Of a stretch of 64,000 bases of DNA, positions 14,715 to 23,939 are shown in pieces (the first letter of the stretch is position 1; each line of letters begins with the position of its first letter). The notes below the pieces were generated by a model that was not told the DNA's origin, ran no database searches, and saw nothing but the letters and a program-made list of their open reading frames with translations. Where the stretch lies: the NCBI GenBank assembly GCA_027533455.1, contig JAPZUC010000015.1, forward strand, positions 1-64,000. Direction: 5' to 3'. A program made the translations under genes and the position numbers. This DNA comes from Porphyrobacter sp. GTDB lineage: Bacteria > Pseudomonadota > Alphaproteobacteria > Sphingomonadales > Sphingomonadaceae.

Positions 14715-16577
14715 ATGCACGGTGACCACCCTACGCCCGAGCCTCTCACAACACCCGACGACGCGCATGATGCGCATGATGCGGCGGTGGCGGTGCTTGC
14801 CGATACGCCCGAGCCCGCGCCCAAGGCGCGCTCGCTCGGCCCCTTGCGGATGGTGTTCGGCACCGCGCTGCAATATCCCCGCCAGATCGCCTTGGCGCTG
14901 CTGGCGCTGCTGATCACCTCGGCGGCGACGCTGGCGATACCCTATCGCTTCAAGGTGATCATCGACGAGGCCTTTTCGGGCAACGCCAATCCCGAACAGA
15001 TCGGCCATGCGTTTCAGTATCTGCTTATGATTGTCGTGATCCTCGGTCTGGGCACGGCGCTGCGGTTCTATTTCGTGAGCTGGCTGGGCGAACGCGTGGT
15101 GGCGGATATCCGCCTGAAGGTGCAGGACAATCTGCTGCGCCTCTCGCCGGGCTTCTACGAGGTCAACAGCCCCAAGGAAATCTCCAGCCGCATGACCAGC
15201 GACACCGCGGTCATCGAGAACGTGGTGGGCACCACGGTTTCGGTCGCCTTGCGCAACACGCTGACGGGGATCGGCGGGATCGGATTTCTGGTTTACCTCG
15301 CCCCATCGCTGACGCTCGGCCTGCTGATCGGCATCCCGCTGGTGATCATCCCGATCGTGTTCTTCGGGCGCAAGATCCGCGCGGTTTCGCGCACCAGCCA
15401 GGACCGCATCGCGGACGTCGGCGCCTATGTCACCGAAGTGCTCTCGGCCATGAAGATCGTTCAGAGCTTTGGCCAGCAGCAGCGCGAGAGCGAGCGATTT
15501 GCGAGCGTCGTCGAAGGCACCTTCGAAACAGCGCGCCGCCGGATCCTGCTGCGCGCGGCGATGACGACAGTGGTGATCCTGCTGGTGTTCGGCGGCGTCG
15601 TGCTGGTGATGTGGCGCGGCGCGCTGGCGGTTGCGGCGGGCGAGATCAGCGGCGGCACCATCGCCGCCTTTGTGCTGACCGGCGGTCTGGTTGCAGGCGC
15701 ACTTGGCGCACTTACCGAAGTCTACGGCGATCTGCTGCGCGGTGCCGGTGCGGCGAGCCGGCTGGCCGAACTGCTCGATGCCAGGCCCGAGATTGCGCCT
15801 CCGACCCGGCCCGAACGCTTGCCGGAGCCTGCGCGCGGGAGCCTGTCGTTCCGCAATGTCACCTTCCGCTACCCCGCGCGGCCGGAGGTCGCAGCGCTGC
15901 GCGATTTCACGCTCGAGATCGAGCCGGGCGAGACCATTGCCATCGTCGGGCCATCGGGTGCGGGCAAGTCCACCATCTTCCAGCTGGTGGAGCGGTTCTA
16001 TGATCCGCAGGGCGGCACGATCCGTATGGACGGCGTGCCGCTGACAAGCGCCGACCCGGCCGAAATCCGCGCACGGCTGGCGCTGGTGCCGCAGGACGGG
16101 GTGCTGTTCAGCGCCAATGCCCGCGACAATCTGCGCTATGGCAAGTGGGACGCGACCGACGAGGAGATCTGGCAGGCTGCCCGCGTGGCCAACGCCGAAA
16201 GCTTCCTGCGCGCGCTGCCGCTGGGGCTCGACACCTATCTCGGTGAAGGCGGCACGCAGCTTTCGGGCGGCCAGCAACAGCGCGTCGCCATCGCCCGCGC
16301 ACTGCTGAGAGATGCGCCGATCCTGCTGCTGGATGAAGCGACCAGCGCGCTGGATGCCGAAAGCGAGCAGCTGGTGCAGTCCGCGCTCGAAGGGCTGATG
16401 CAGGGACGGACCACGCTGGTGATCGCCCACCGCCTCGCCACCGTGCGGGCTGCCGACCGGATCGTGGTGCTCGATCAGGGCCGGATCGTCGAACAGGGCA
16501 CGCATGATGCGCTGAGCAAGGCGGGCGGGCTTTATGCACGTCTCGCCAAGCTGCAATTCGCCGCCGACGCGGCTTAA
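14715..16577 (+). CDS. ABC exporter, fused permease and ATPase (MsbA-like)
   Basis: A 620-residue half-transporter. After a cytoplasmic leader of ~50 residues rich in His and Asp, six membrane segments span roughly 55-330, followed by an ATPase with Walker A VGPSGAGKST, Q-loop ALVPQDGVLFS, signature LSGGQQQR, Walker B ILLLDEATSALD and the H-loop VIAHRLAT. Such half-transporters work as homodimers that flip lipids or export drugs or peptides; the substrate cannot be told. The ATG at 14715 is the first in frame. Confidence 0.9.
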   Translation: MHGDHPTPEPLTTPDDAHDAHDAAVAVLADTPEPAPKARSLGPLRMVFGTALQYPRQIALALLALLITSAATLAIPYRFKVIIDEAFSGNANPEQIGHAFQYLLMIVVILGLGTALRFYFVSWLGERVVADIRLKVQDNLLRLSPGFYEVNSPKEISSRMTSDTAVIENVVGTTVSVALRNTLTGIGGIGFLVYLAPSLTLGLLIGIPLVIIPIVFFGRKIRAVSRTSQDRIADVGAYVTEVLSAMKIVQSFGQQQRESERFASVVEGTFETARRRILLRAAMTTVVILLVFGGVVLVMWRGALAVAAGEISGGTIAAFVLTGGLVAGALGALTEVYGDLLRGAGAASRLAELLDARPEIAPPTRPERLPEPARGSLSFRNVTFRYPARPEVAALRDFTLEIEPGETIAIVGPSGAGKSTIFQLVERFYDPQGGTIRMDGVPLTSADPAEIRARLALVPQDGVLFSANARDNLRYGKWDATDEEIWQAARVANAESFLRALPLGLDTYLGEGGTQLSGGQQQRVAIARALLRDAPILLLDEATSALDAESEQLVQSALEGLMQGRTTLVIAHRLATVRAADRIVVLDQGRIVEQGTHDALSKAGGLYARLAKLQFAADAA

Positions 16578-16637
16578 TCGACGAAAGACCGGATGCGCTG
16601 GACAAAGCGCAACCCTTTCCCCCTGTGCGACGTTACT

Positions 16638-16647
16638 GTGACGTCAC
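16638..16647. promoter_or_regulatory. Perfect 10-bp palindrome GTGACGTCAC upstream of the M13 peptidase
   Basis: It lies in the 111-base gap before the peptidase start, 41 bases ahead of its ATG. A perfect dyad in a promoter region suggests an operator; the regulator is unknown and a chance occurrence is possible. Confidence 0.3.
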
Positions 16648-16688
16648 GCCGACATACCGTCGGAGATTCTCAGGGACTCGAGACGCAC

Positions 16689-18851
16689 ATGATCCAAAAG
16701 ACCGCCGCCCTTCTCGGCGCGAGCCTGCTCGCGCTGGCGACACCCGCTTTCGCCGATGATCACGCGCATGATGAAGCGCTCGACACACTTCAGGGTGCCG
16801 AAACGCCTGCATCTACCCTGCCGACCATCAGCTTCGGCAAGTGGGGCTTCGATCCGGCTTACCTCGCCGCCGACATCAAGCCGGGCGACGATTTCAACGC
16901 CTATGCCAACAAGACGTGGATCGACGCGAACCCGCTGCCGCCCGAATTCAGCCGGATCGGCGCCTTCACGCTGCTGGGCGAAAAGAGCACCGCCGACGTC
17001 AAGGCGCTGATGGACGAGATGGCAGCCAAGGACCCCGCAGCCTTGTCAGATGACGAGCGCCGGATCCTAGACACCTATCGCGGCTACCTCGATACCGCGA
17101 CGATCGAGGCCAAGGGGCTGGTGCCTGCCTACCCCTATCTCGAGCGGATCTACGGTGCGACCTCGCTCGACAAGCTGGCGATGCTGTGGGCCGAGCCCGG
17201 CTATGCGAGCCCCGTAAGCGGCTACGTGAGCATCGACGCCAAGCAGCCCGACCGCTACATCGCCAGTGTTGGCTTCGGCGGGCTGGGCCTGCCCGACCGC
17301 GATTACTACCTGGACACCACCGAGAAGGGGAAAGCGATCCAGGCCAAGTACAAGGCCTATCTCGCCTTCCTGCTTGGCGAGGCGGGCTATCAGGACCCGG
17401 CTGCCGCAGCCGAATCGGTCTATGCCTTCGAAGACCGTGTCGCCCGCGAGGTTTCGTGGGATCGTGCCGTGCGCCGCAACCGCGATCTTACCTACAACCT
17501 GCTGACGGCCGAAGAGCTTTCCGCCATCGCCGGCAAGGTTCCGGTGGCAGCGATGCTCGCCAAGATCGGGGTCGAGAAAAGCCCCGGCTTCGTCGTCAGC
17601 CTGATGCCGCCGACCACTGAAGAGATCGCGCGCAACAAGCTGGACGCCGCCACCCTCGCCAAGATCGGCACCGGGATGCCCGGGATGTTCGCGCTGGTGA
17701 GCGAGACCGCGCCGGCGACCTTGCAGGCGTGGATGGCCAAGGAATTCCTCTCCGCCAATGCCGCGGTCCTGCCCAAGCGCTTCGACGACGCCCGGTTCGA
17801 TTTCTACAACAAGACCCTGCTCGGCACCCCCGAACAGCGCCCGCGCTGGAAGCGTGCGATCGGCGAGACCGAGGGGCTGATCGGCGAACTGGTCGGCAAG
17901 GCCTATGTCGCGCGCTACTTCCCGGCCGAAAACAAGGCTGCGATGGACGAGCTGGTGGCCAACCTGCGCACCGCGCTCGGGGCATCGATCGACGAGATTA
18001 AGTGGATGGGCGAGGAAACCAAGACCCAGGCCCGCGCCAAGCTTGCCAGCTTCGATCCCAAGATCGGTTACCGCCCCAATCTCGAGACCTATGACGGCCT
18101 CGCCATCACCGCGGGCGATCCCATCGCCAACCGCATGGCGGCGGCCAAGTGGGCGCTGGCCGACAATGTCGCCAAGCTCGGCGCGCCGATCAACCGCACC
18201 GAATGGGGCATGTTGCCGCAGACGGTGAACGCCTATTACAACGCGGTGAAGAACGAGATCGTCTTCCCCGCAGCCATCCTCCAGCAGCCGTTCTTTGCGC
18301 TGAGCAACGATATTGCTGTGAATTACGGCGCGATCGGCGGGGTGATCGGCCACGAGATGGGCCATGGCTTCGACGATCAGGGGTCAAAGTCCGACGCAAG
18401 CGGCGCGCTGCGCAACTGGTGGACCGACGCAGACCGCGCGGCCTTCGACGCGCTCGGCAACCGGCTGGTGGCGCAGTACAATGCCTTCTGCCCGCTCGAC
18501 GAGGGCAAGACCTGCGTCAACGGACGTCTGACCCTCGGCGAGAACATCGGCGATGTCGGCGGGCTGTCGATGGCCTACCGCGCCTACAAGCTCGCCACCA
18601 AGGGCAAGGAAGTCCCCGTGATCGACGGCCTGACCGGCGACCAGCGCTTCTTCCTCGCCTGGGCGCAGGTCTGGCGCTCGGCCCAGCGCGAAGAGAGCAA
18701 CCGCAACCGCCTCCGCACCGACAGCCACAGCCCCGAGGAGTACCGCGTCAACGGCGTCGTGCGGAACCTCGATGAATGGTACGAAGCCTTCGGCGTGAAG
18801 CCGGGTGATGCGATGTACCTGCCGCCGGAACAGCGCGTGCGCATCTGGTAA
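16689..18851 (+). CDS. M13-family zinc metallopeptidase (neprilysin/PepO-like)
   Basis: A 720-residue exported endopeptidase. The start MIQKTAALLGASLLALATPA with FA-DD is a signal peptide. An N-terminal M13 domain (PGDDFNAYANKTWIDANPLP) precedes the catalytic domain with the zinc motif GHEMGHGFDDQG (HExxH), ENIGDVGG holding the third ligand Glu, and the C-terminal DSHSPEEYRVNG typical of M13. It acts in the periplasm, cutting short peptides. The ATG at 16689 is chosen because it directly starts the signal peptide; the ORF upstream to 16593 is not protein-like. A strong terminator follows. Confidence 0.93.
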   Translation: MIQKTAALLGASLLALATPAFADDHAHDEALDTLQGAETPASTLPTISFGKWGFDPAYLAADIKPGDDFNAYANKTWIDANPLPPEFSRIGAFTLLGEKSTADVKALMDEMAAKDPAALSDDERRILDTYRGYLDTATIEAKGLVPAYPYLERIYGATSLDKLAMLWAEPGYASPVSGYVSIDAKQPDRYIASVGFGGLGLPDRDYYLDTTEKGKAIQAKYKAYLAFLLGEAGYQDPAAAAESVYAFEDRVAREVSWDRAVRRNRDLTYNLLTAEELSAIAGKVPVAAMLAKIGVEKSPGFVVSLMPPTTEEIARNKLDAATLAKIGTGMPGMFALVSETAPATLQAWMAKEFLSANAAVLPKRFDDARFDFYNKTLLGTPEQRPRWKRAIGETEGLIGELVGKAYVARYFPAENKAAMDELVANLRTALGASIDEIKWMGEETKTQARAKLASFDPKIGYRPNLETYDGLAITAGDPIANRMAAAKWALADNVAKLGAPINRTEWGMLPQTVNAYYNAVKNEIVFPAAILQQPFFALSNDIAVNYGAIGGVIGHEMGHGFDDQGSKSDASGALRNWWTDADRAAFDALGNRLVAQYNAFCPLDEGKTCVNGRLTLGENIGDVGGLSMAYRAYKLATKGKEVPVIDGLTGDQRFFLAWAQVWRSAQREESNRNRLRTDSHSPEEYRVNGVVRNLDEWYEAFGVKPGDAMYLPPEQRVRIW

Positions 18852-18859
18852 ACCTTCGG

Positions 18860-18888
18860 AAGGCCCGCCCCGTCAACGGGCGGGCCTT
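18860..18888 (+). terminator. Rho-independent terminator after the M13 peptidase gene
   Basis: AAGGCCCGCCC (18860-18870) pairs with GGGCGGGCCTT (18878-18888) around CGTCAAC, followed by TTTTC. The hairpin starts 9 bases after the stop codon. Confidence 0.9.
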
Positions 18889-18931
18889 TTCGGTTTGACT
18901 TGGCCGCCGCCCTCGTCAAAGCCGTGCGCCC

Positions 18932-19735
18932 ATGACCGATATAATCGCAGCGATCCTGCTCGGCATCCTTGAGGGGCTGACCGAATTCCTCCCCGTTTCC
19001 TCGACCGGGCACCTGATCCTTGCGACCGAACTGCTGGGCTTCGATCAGGCTGATTGGGAAGTGTTCAACATCGCCATTCAACCCGCCGCGATCCTAGCCA
19101 TCGTGGTGCTGTACTGGCGCACTTTCTGGGATGTGGCGAAGGGACTGCTGGGGTTTGACAAGGGCGCCATCGCCTTCGTGCGCAATCTGCTGGTGGCCTT
19201 CTTCCCTGCGGTGCTGCTGGGCCTCGCTTTCGGCGACGCGATCGAGACGATGCTCGGCAATGCGGTGCTGGTGTGCTGGTCGCTGATCATCGGCGGCATT
19301 GCGATCCTCGCCATCGAGCGCTGGGCCCACCCGCCCGCCACCGGCCCGGGCGTGGGCGGCGTCCCGCTGCGCACCGCTGTGCTGATCGGGCTTGTCCAAT
19401 GCCTTGCGATGATCCCGGGCGTCAGCCGTTCGGGGGCGACCATCCTCGGCGCGATGGCCTTCGGCGTGGACCGCAAGACCGCCGCTGAATTCAGCTTCTT
19501 CCTCGCGGTGCCGACGCTGTCGGGGGCGACCGTCTACCAGCTGGCAAAGCACGCGGGCAGCCTCACGGGCGATGATCTCCAACTGATCGGGATCGGATCG
19601 GCGGTCGGCTTCGTCACCGCGCTGGTGGTAGTGCGGCTGTTTGTCGCGGTCATCACCAGGATCGGCTTTGCGCCCTTCGCCTGGTATCGCATCATCATCG
19701 GCCTTGGCGGCCTCGCCTGGCTGACGCTGCGTTAA
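18932..19735 (+). CDS. uppP: Undecaprenyl-diphosphatase
   Basis: A 267-residue integral membrane enzyme of the BacA/UppP family that removes a phosphate from undecaprenyl diphosphate to recycle the lipid carrier of cell-wall synthesis, and can confer bacitracin resistance. The two signature regions are present: LEGLTEFLPVSSTGHLIL (the conserved Glu and Ser) and PGVSRSGATI. About eight hydrophobic segments span the protein. The ATG at 18932 is close to the N-terminus of homologues. Confidence 0.95.
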   Translation: MTDIIAAILLGILEGLTEFLPVSSTGHLILATELLGFDQADWEVFNIAIQPAAILAIVVLYWRTFWDVAKGLLGFDKGAIAFVRNLLVAFFPAVLLGLAFGDAIETMLGNAVLVCWSLIIGGIAILAIERWAHPPATGPGVGGVPLRTAVLIGLVQCLAMIPGVSRSGATILGAMAFGVDRKTAAEFSFFLAVPTLSGATVYQLAKHAGSLTGDDLQLIGIGSAVGFVTALVVVRLFVAVITRIGFAPFAWYRIIIGLGGLAWLTLR

Positions 19736-19839
19736 ACCGCCGCGCGGCACTTTACAGGAACCACCCGCGCGCCCGCTGGTTATGGAGTCGAGCAAGCCCG
19801 ACGTTACGGGCTGGCGGCTTTGCGGAGACTTCGGACAAA

Positions 19840-20097
19840 ATGGCGTTGCTGGTGCTGATCGTGTTGGGGGCGACTCTGGGCTGGTTGGCCTCGATCCTCG
19901 CGCGGACAGAGGCGTCGGGCGACATCCTGCGTCAGGTCGCGCTCGGCATGGTCGTATCGGTGGTCGCGGGCGAGATCGCCAACAAGGGCACCATGATCGG
20001 CAGCCTGTCCTTCATCAGCCTCGGTATCGCGCTGAGCGCCACGGCGGTGTCGCTGGTGCTGTATCACGCGGTCGCACGGCGCCGGGTGAAGGTTTAG
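19840..20097 (+). CDS. Small membrane protein, GlsB/YeaQ/YmgE-like
   Basis: An 85-residue protein with three hydrophobic segments (ALLVLIVLGATLGWLASIL, LRQVALGMVVSVVAGEIA and SLSFISLGIALSATAVSLVL). The spacing and G-W-L-A in the first segment resemble the transglycosylase-associated GlsB/YeaQ group, often stress-induced; the match is moderate. The 105 bases between uppP and this gene hold only its promoter region. Confidence 0.65.
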   Translation: MALLVLIVLGATLGWLASILARTEASGDILRQVALGMVVSVVAGEIANKGTMIGSLSFISLGIALSATAVSLVLYHAVARRRVKV

Positions 20098-20105
20098 ACT
20101 GGCGT

Positions 20106-21044
20106 CTAGACGGGTTGGGCCCCGCTGCCGCGCCCGCCGCGCAGGTGATATTCCTGCGTTCCCCGGTGCAGCACATTGTCGACATCGATCACCGCCGAAT
20201 TGGCATAGGTGAAGCCTGCGGGCAGGCTGCGATACAGCCGGTCAAAATCGCGCTCTACCGTCTGGCGATAGAGATCGGCGAAGCTCTCGATCACGAAATA
20301 GGTCGGTTGCAGGTCGCTGATCACGTAATCCGTGCGCATCACGCGGTCGACATTGAGCATGATGCGGTTGGGGCTCTGCGCCTCAACCGCAAATCGCGCT
20401 TCGGTCGGGCCTGACAGGATGCCGGCGCCATAGGCGCGCACCTCGCCCGCTTCCTCGATCAGTCCGAATTCGACCGTGTACCAATAGAGCGCTCCCAGCG
20501 CCTTCAGCCGGTTATAGCGCATCGCCTTCCACCCGGCGCGGCCATATTCCTGCATGTAATCGGCATAGGTGGGATCGGTGAGCATCGGCACGTGGCCGAA
20601 TACGTCGTGAAACACGTCGGGCTCCTCGATATAATCGAAGGTCTCGCGCGTGCGGATGAAGTTGCCCGCCGGAAAGCGGCGGTTGGCCAGGTGCCAGAAG
20701 AATACATGATCGGGGATCAGCATGGGGACGGGCACGACGCTCCACCCGGTCAGCTGCCCCAGTTCTTCCGATAACGTGCCGAATTCCGGGATGCCGCCGC
20801 GCGACAGGTCGAGCTTGTCGAGCCCCGCCATGAAGGCGCTGCACGCACGTCCGGGCAGCACGTCCATCTGCCGGGCGAAGAGATCGTCCCACACGGCGTG
20901 GTCCTCGGCGGTGTAATCGGTCTGCTTCGGCTCCAGCCAATCCTCGCCCACGTGGGCCGGGCGCGCGAGCGGCGCGGTGAAGACATCCGCCGCCATGTCT
21001 GGCAGAGTGGCAAAATCGGGCTGTGGGTCTGCGAGAGGCGCCAT
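20106..21044 (-). CDS. phhA: Phenylalanine 4-monooxygenase
   Basis: A 312-residue pterin-dependent aromatic amino acid hydroxylase that converts phenylalanine to tyrosine. The iron ligands sit in EPDVFHDVFGHVPMLTDP (two His of HDxxxH) with the ligand Glu in YWYTVEFGLIEEAG. It is a soluble cytoplasmic enzyme of the usual bacterial length with no regulatory ACT domain. It diverges from ppk2: the two starts are 50 bases apart, so promoters overlap. Confidence 0.96.
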   Translation of the reverse strand: MAPLADPQPDFATLPDMAADVFTAPLARPAHVGEDWLEPKQTDYTAEDHAVWDDLFARQMDVLPGRACSAFMAGLDKLDLSRGGIPEFGTLSEELGQLTGWSVVPVPMLIPDHVFFWHLANRRFPAGNFIRTRETFDYIEEPDVFHDVFGHVPMLTDPTYADYMQEYGRAGWKAMRYNRLKALGALYWYTVEFGLIEEAGEVRAYGAGILSGPTEARFAVEAQSPNRIMLNVDRVMRTDYVISDLQPTYFVIESFADLYRQTVERDFDRLYRSLPAGFTYANSAVIDVDNVLHRGTQEYHLRGGRGSGAQPV

Positions 21045-21094
21045 AGTTGCAGTTGATACTACTTTCGCGGGGTTTGGACAAACGGGAGAGCGGC

Positions 21095-21871
21095 ATGGGC
21101 ATGAAGCGCAAGGAATACGAGGCGGCGCTCGAGCCGCTGACCTTGGAACTGGTCAGCATGGCGCGCTGGGTGAAGGCCACCGGCGCGCGAGTGGTGGTGC
21201 TGTTCGAAGGCCGCGACACGGCGGGCAAGGGCGGCGCGATCACGGCGGTGCGCGAGGCGCTGAACCCGCGCCAGTGCCGCACGGTGGCGCTCTCCAAGCC
21301 GACCGAGGCCGAGATGGGCCAGTGGTACTTCCAGCGCTATGTCGCCCACCTGCCGACCGCGGGCGAGATCGTGCTGTTCGACCGCAGCTGGTACAACCGT
21401 GCTGGCGTCGAAAAGGTGATGGGCTATGCGAAAGCGGCGCAGGTCGAGGCCTTCCTCGAAGCGGCCCCCGCTTTCGAAAAGCTGCTGGTGGACGACGGCA
21501 TCCTGCTGTTCAAATACTGGCTCGGCGCCGATCAGGCCGAACAGGAAGCGCGGCTGCGCGAGCGGCTGGACGATCCGCTCAAGCGCTGGAAGCTCTCGCC
21601 CGTAGATCTTGCCGCGCGCGACAAGTATGACGATTACACGAAGGCGCGCGAGGCGATGCTGAAGGCCACCCACACCAAGCACGCGCCATGGACGCTGGTG
21701 GATTTCAACGACCAAAGGCGCGGGCGGCTGACGCTGGTCCGCGATCTCCTCAGCCGCATCCCCGACACCCACGAGGAGCCCGAGGCGATCGAGTTTCCGC
21801 CGCTCGCCAAGAAGCCCGCGAAGGAGAGTTACAAGGTGCTGAAGCCGGTCAAGGGCTACACGCCGGACTAG
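21095..21871 (+). CDS. ppk2: Polyphosphate kinase 2
   Basis: A 258-residue PPK2 enzyme that moves phosphate between polyphosphate and nucleotides. Walker A is FEGRDTAGKGGAI, Walker B LFDRSWYNRAGVE, and the lid region contains KRWKLSPVDL and YDDYTKAREAML. The ATG at 21095 has GGGAGAG just before it; an ATG at 21047 in frame is unsupported. The stop overlaps that of the convergent hydratase-like gene by 4 bases. Confidence 0.93.
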   Translation: MGMKRKEYEAALEPLTLELVSMARWVKATGARVVVLFEGRDTAGKGGAITAVREALNPRQCRTVALSKPTEAEMGQWYFQRYVAHLPTAGEIVLFDRSWYNRAGVEKVMGYAKAAQVEAFLEAAPAFEKLLVDDGILLFKYWLGADQAEQEARLRERLDDPLKRWKLSPVDLAARDKYDDYTKAREAMLKATHTKHAPWTLVDFNDQRRGRLTLVRDLLSRIPDTHEEPEAIEFPPLAKKPAKESYKVLKPVKGYTPD

Positions 21872-22716
21872 ACGGTGGCGTTCGCCGCCGTCACCTGTCG
21901 GCCATCATCGGCGAAGGCAGCAAGGTCATACCCTGCCTCCGACTTGCGCATCACCAGATGCAGTGGCTCGCCCGCGATCGCGGGGGAGTGGCCGCGGAAG
22001 GCGAAGCTGCGCACCCGGTTCTCGCCGAGTTCCCGGGCCGCCAGCTGCAGCAGCAGGCTGGCGATCAGCGGGCCGTGGACGACAAGACCGCGATAGCGCT
22101 CTACCTCGCTGGCATAGGGCGCGTCGTAGTGGATACGGTGGGTGTTGAAGGTGAGCGCCGAATAGCGGAACAGCAGCCGCGGATCGGGTGTGAGGGTGCG
22201 GGTAGCATCCCAGCCCTCGGGCGAAAACTTGCTCTCCCCCAAAGGCGGCGGAGACAGGGCTTGACCCCCGCTAGCCGCCTCCCGGTAGACGATTGACTGG
22301 GTCTCGACCACCGCCAGCGTGCCGTTGCTGCGTGTTTCATGTGAAACATCGACGAACGCGAGCGGGCCGGTGGAGCCCTGCTTTTCGCTGATCGCGGCAA
22401 TGCGGCTGGTGCGCTCGATCACCGCACCGATGGCGATGGGGGCGTGGAAGGCGATCTTCGATGAAGCCCACATCCGCCGCGGCATGGGGAAGGGCGGGAG
22501 GAAGCTCTCGGGGCTATCGTCGCGCGCGGGGTGCCCGTCCTCGCCCAGTGAGGCGGTGGGCGCTTCAGGGGTGCAAAGCGCGAGGTGGATGCCCTGCGGC
22601 ATGATCGCCGGATGGCGGCGTGTAAGGTCGAAGGTGGCGAGCCAGCGGTGCGCCAGTCCTTCGTCCAGCCTGTCCTCCGCACGCACCTCGCGCCCGATCC
22701 ATGCCTCGAAACTCAT
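21868..22716 (-). CDS. MaoC/HTD2-like acyl-CoA (mesaconyl-type) hydratase
   Basis: A 282-residue double-hotdog protein. The N-terminal part (FEAWIGREVRAEDRL) and the C-terminal part, with TFNTHRIHYDAPYASE and GLVVHGPLIASLLL, match the FAS1-like/HTD2 dehydratase group, which includes mesaconyl-C4-CoA hydratase; R-I-H-Y-D and the H in VVHGP are the catalytic region. It is the last gene of a four-gene operon and starts by ATGA overlap with the thiolase. The substrate is not determined by sequence. A parS-like 16-mer (22333-22348) lies within the gene. Confidence 0.8.
   Translation of the reverse strand: MSFEAWIGREVRAEDRLDEGLAHRWLATFDLTRRHPAIMPQGIHLALCTPEAPTASLGEDGHPARDDSPESFLPPFPMPRRMWASSKIAFHAPIAIGAVIERTSRIAAISEKQGSTGPLAFVDVSHETRSNGTLAVVETQSIVYREAASGGQALSPPPLGESKFSPEGWDATRTLTPDPRLLFRYSALTFNTHRIHYDAPYASEVERYRGLVVHGPLIASLLLQLAARELGENRVRSFAFRGHSPAIAGEPLHLVMRKSEAGYDLAAFADDGRQVTAANATV
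22333..22348. promoter_or_regulatory. parS-like 16-mer inside the hydratase gene
   Basis: TGTTTCATGTGAAACA differs at one central base from the canonical ParB-binding site TGTTTCACGTGAAACA. The same 16-mer in reverse orientation occurs at 37355-37370. It is in coding sequence, as chromosomal parS sites often are. No parA or parB gene is in the window. Confidence 0.45.
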
Positions 22717-23939
22717 GCGGCGCGCTCGAACACCGCCGCGATGCCCTGACCGCCGCCGATGCACATGGTCTCGAGCCCATAGCGCGCCCCGCGGCGGTGC
22801 ATCTCGTGCGCCATGTCGGCAAGGATGCGGCCCCCGGTTGCGCCGATGGGGTGGCCAAGCGAGATGCCCGAACCATTGACGTTGAGGATCTCGCGGCGGC
22901 TGTCATCGTCCGACCAGCCCCAGCCCTTGAGCACCGCGAGCACCTGCGGCGCGAAGGCCTCGTTGAGTTCGACCAGCCCGATATCGTCCCACGAATAGCC
23001 GCGCCGTTCGAACAGCCGCTCGACCGCGGGCACCGGCCCGATGCCCATGCGCGAAGGATCGCAGCCCGCTGCCGCCCAGCCGCCGAACCACAGCATCGGG
23101 GTAAGGCCGAGTTCCTCCAGCTTGTCCTCCGCCACCACCAGACAGGCCGCTGCCGCGTCGTTCTGCTGGCTGGCATTGCCTGCGGTGACGATGGCTGCCG
23201 GATCTCGCTTGCCATCGATGGGGGCAAGCGTGCCGAGCGTCTCCATTGATGCGTCGGTGCGGTAGCCTTCGTCATGGTCGAAGAAGACCGGATCGCCCTT
23301 CCTCTGCGGGATCGCGACCGGGACGAGCTGTTCGGCGAACTTGCCCTCCGCCCAAGCCGTCGCGGCGTTCTGGTGCGAGCGCACGGCGAAGGCGTCGGCC
23401 TGTTCGCGGGTGATGCCGTAATCCTTGGCAAGGTTCTCGGCGGTCTCGATCATGCCGGTGATGACGCCGAACCGCTCGACCGGCTGGCTCATCACGCGCC
23501 CGCGCGAAAGGCGATCATGCAGCACCATGTCGCCCATCCGGACGCCCCCGCGTGCAGCGAGCGTGTAGTGCTCGACATTCGACATCGATTCCACCCCGCC
23601 CGCGACCACGACATCGGCCATGCCGGTTTCGACCATCATCGCCGCCGTCGCGACCGCCTGCACACCCGATCCGCAGCGCCGGTCGAGCTGGAAGCCGGGC
23701 ACCTCGATGGGCAGGCCCGCCGCAAGCCACGCCCAGTGGCCGATCGCGGGCGCCTCGCCATTGCCGTAGCCTTGGGAGAACACCACGTCGTCCACCCGCG
23801 TCGGATCGATGCCGGAACGCTCCATCAGCGCCTTGAGGATGACCGCGCCCAATTGGCCAGCGTTGAGGCTGGAAAGCCCGCCGAGGAACTTGCCCACCGG
23901 GGTGCGCAGGGGGGTGCAGATGGCGGCGCGTCTGGTCAT
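22713..23939 (-). CDS. Acetyl-CoA C-acetyltransferase / thiolase family
   Basis: A 408-residue degradative-type thiolase. The acyl-accepting Cys lies in QLDRRCGSGVQAVATAA, His in VELNEAFAPQ region (NEAFA) with the GHPIGATG motif, and the second Cys in MCIGGGQGIA. It cleaves 3-ketoacyl-CoA with CoA. It overlaps both neighbours by ATGA, so the operon is tightly coupled; with acyl-CoA dehydrogenase and hydratase it would give a short oxidation pathway for a CoA ester. Confidence 0.92.
   Translation of the reverse strand: MTRRAAICTPLRTPVGKFLGGLSSLNAGQLGAVILKALMERSGIDPTRVDDVVFSQGYGNGEAPAIGHWAWLAAGLPIEVPGFQLDRRCGSGVQAVATAAMMVETGMADVVVAGGVESMSNVEHYTLAARGGVRMGDMVLHDRLSRGRVMSQPVERFGVITGMIETAENLAKDYGITREQADAFAVRSHQNAATAWAEGKFAEQLVPVAIPQRKGDPVFFDHDEGYRTDASMETLGTLAPIDGKRDPAAIVTAGNASQQNDAAAACLVVAEDKLEELGLTPMLWFGGWAAAGCDPSRMGIGPVPAVERLFERRGYSWDDIGLVELNEAFAPQVLAVLKGWGWSDDDSRREILNVNGSGISLGHPIGATGGRILADMAHEMHRRGARYGLETMCIGGGQGIAAVFERAA

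Noticed and set aside
14643..16556. Long minus-strand open frame of 637 codons
   Set aside because: Shadow of the ABC exporter gene in GC-rich DNA; composition is His/Arg/Gln-rich and has no domain. The same holds for other long antisense frames such as 55186-56853, 57356-58894 and 42293-44329.
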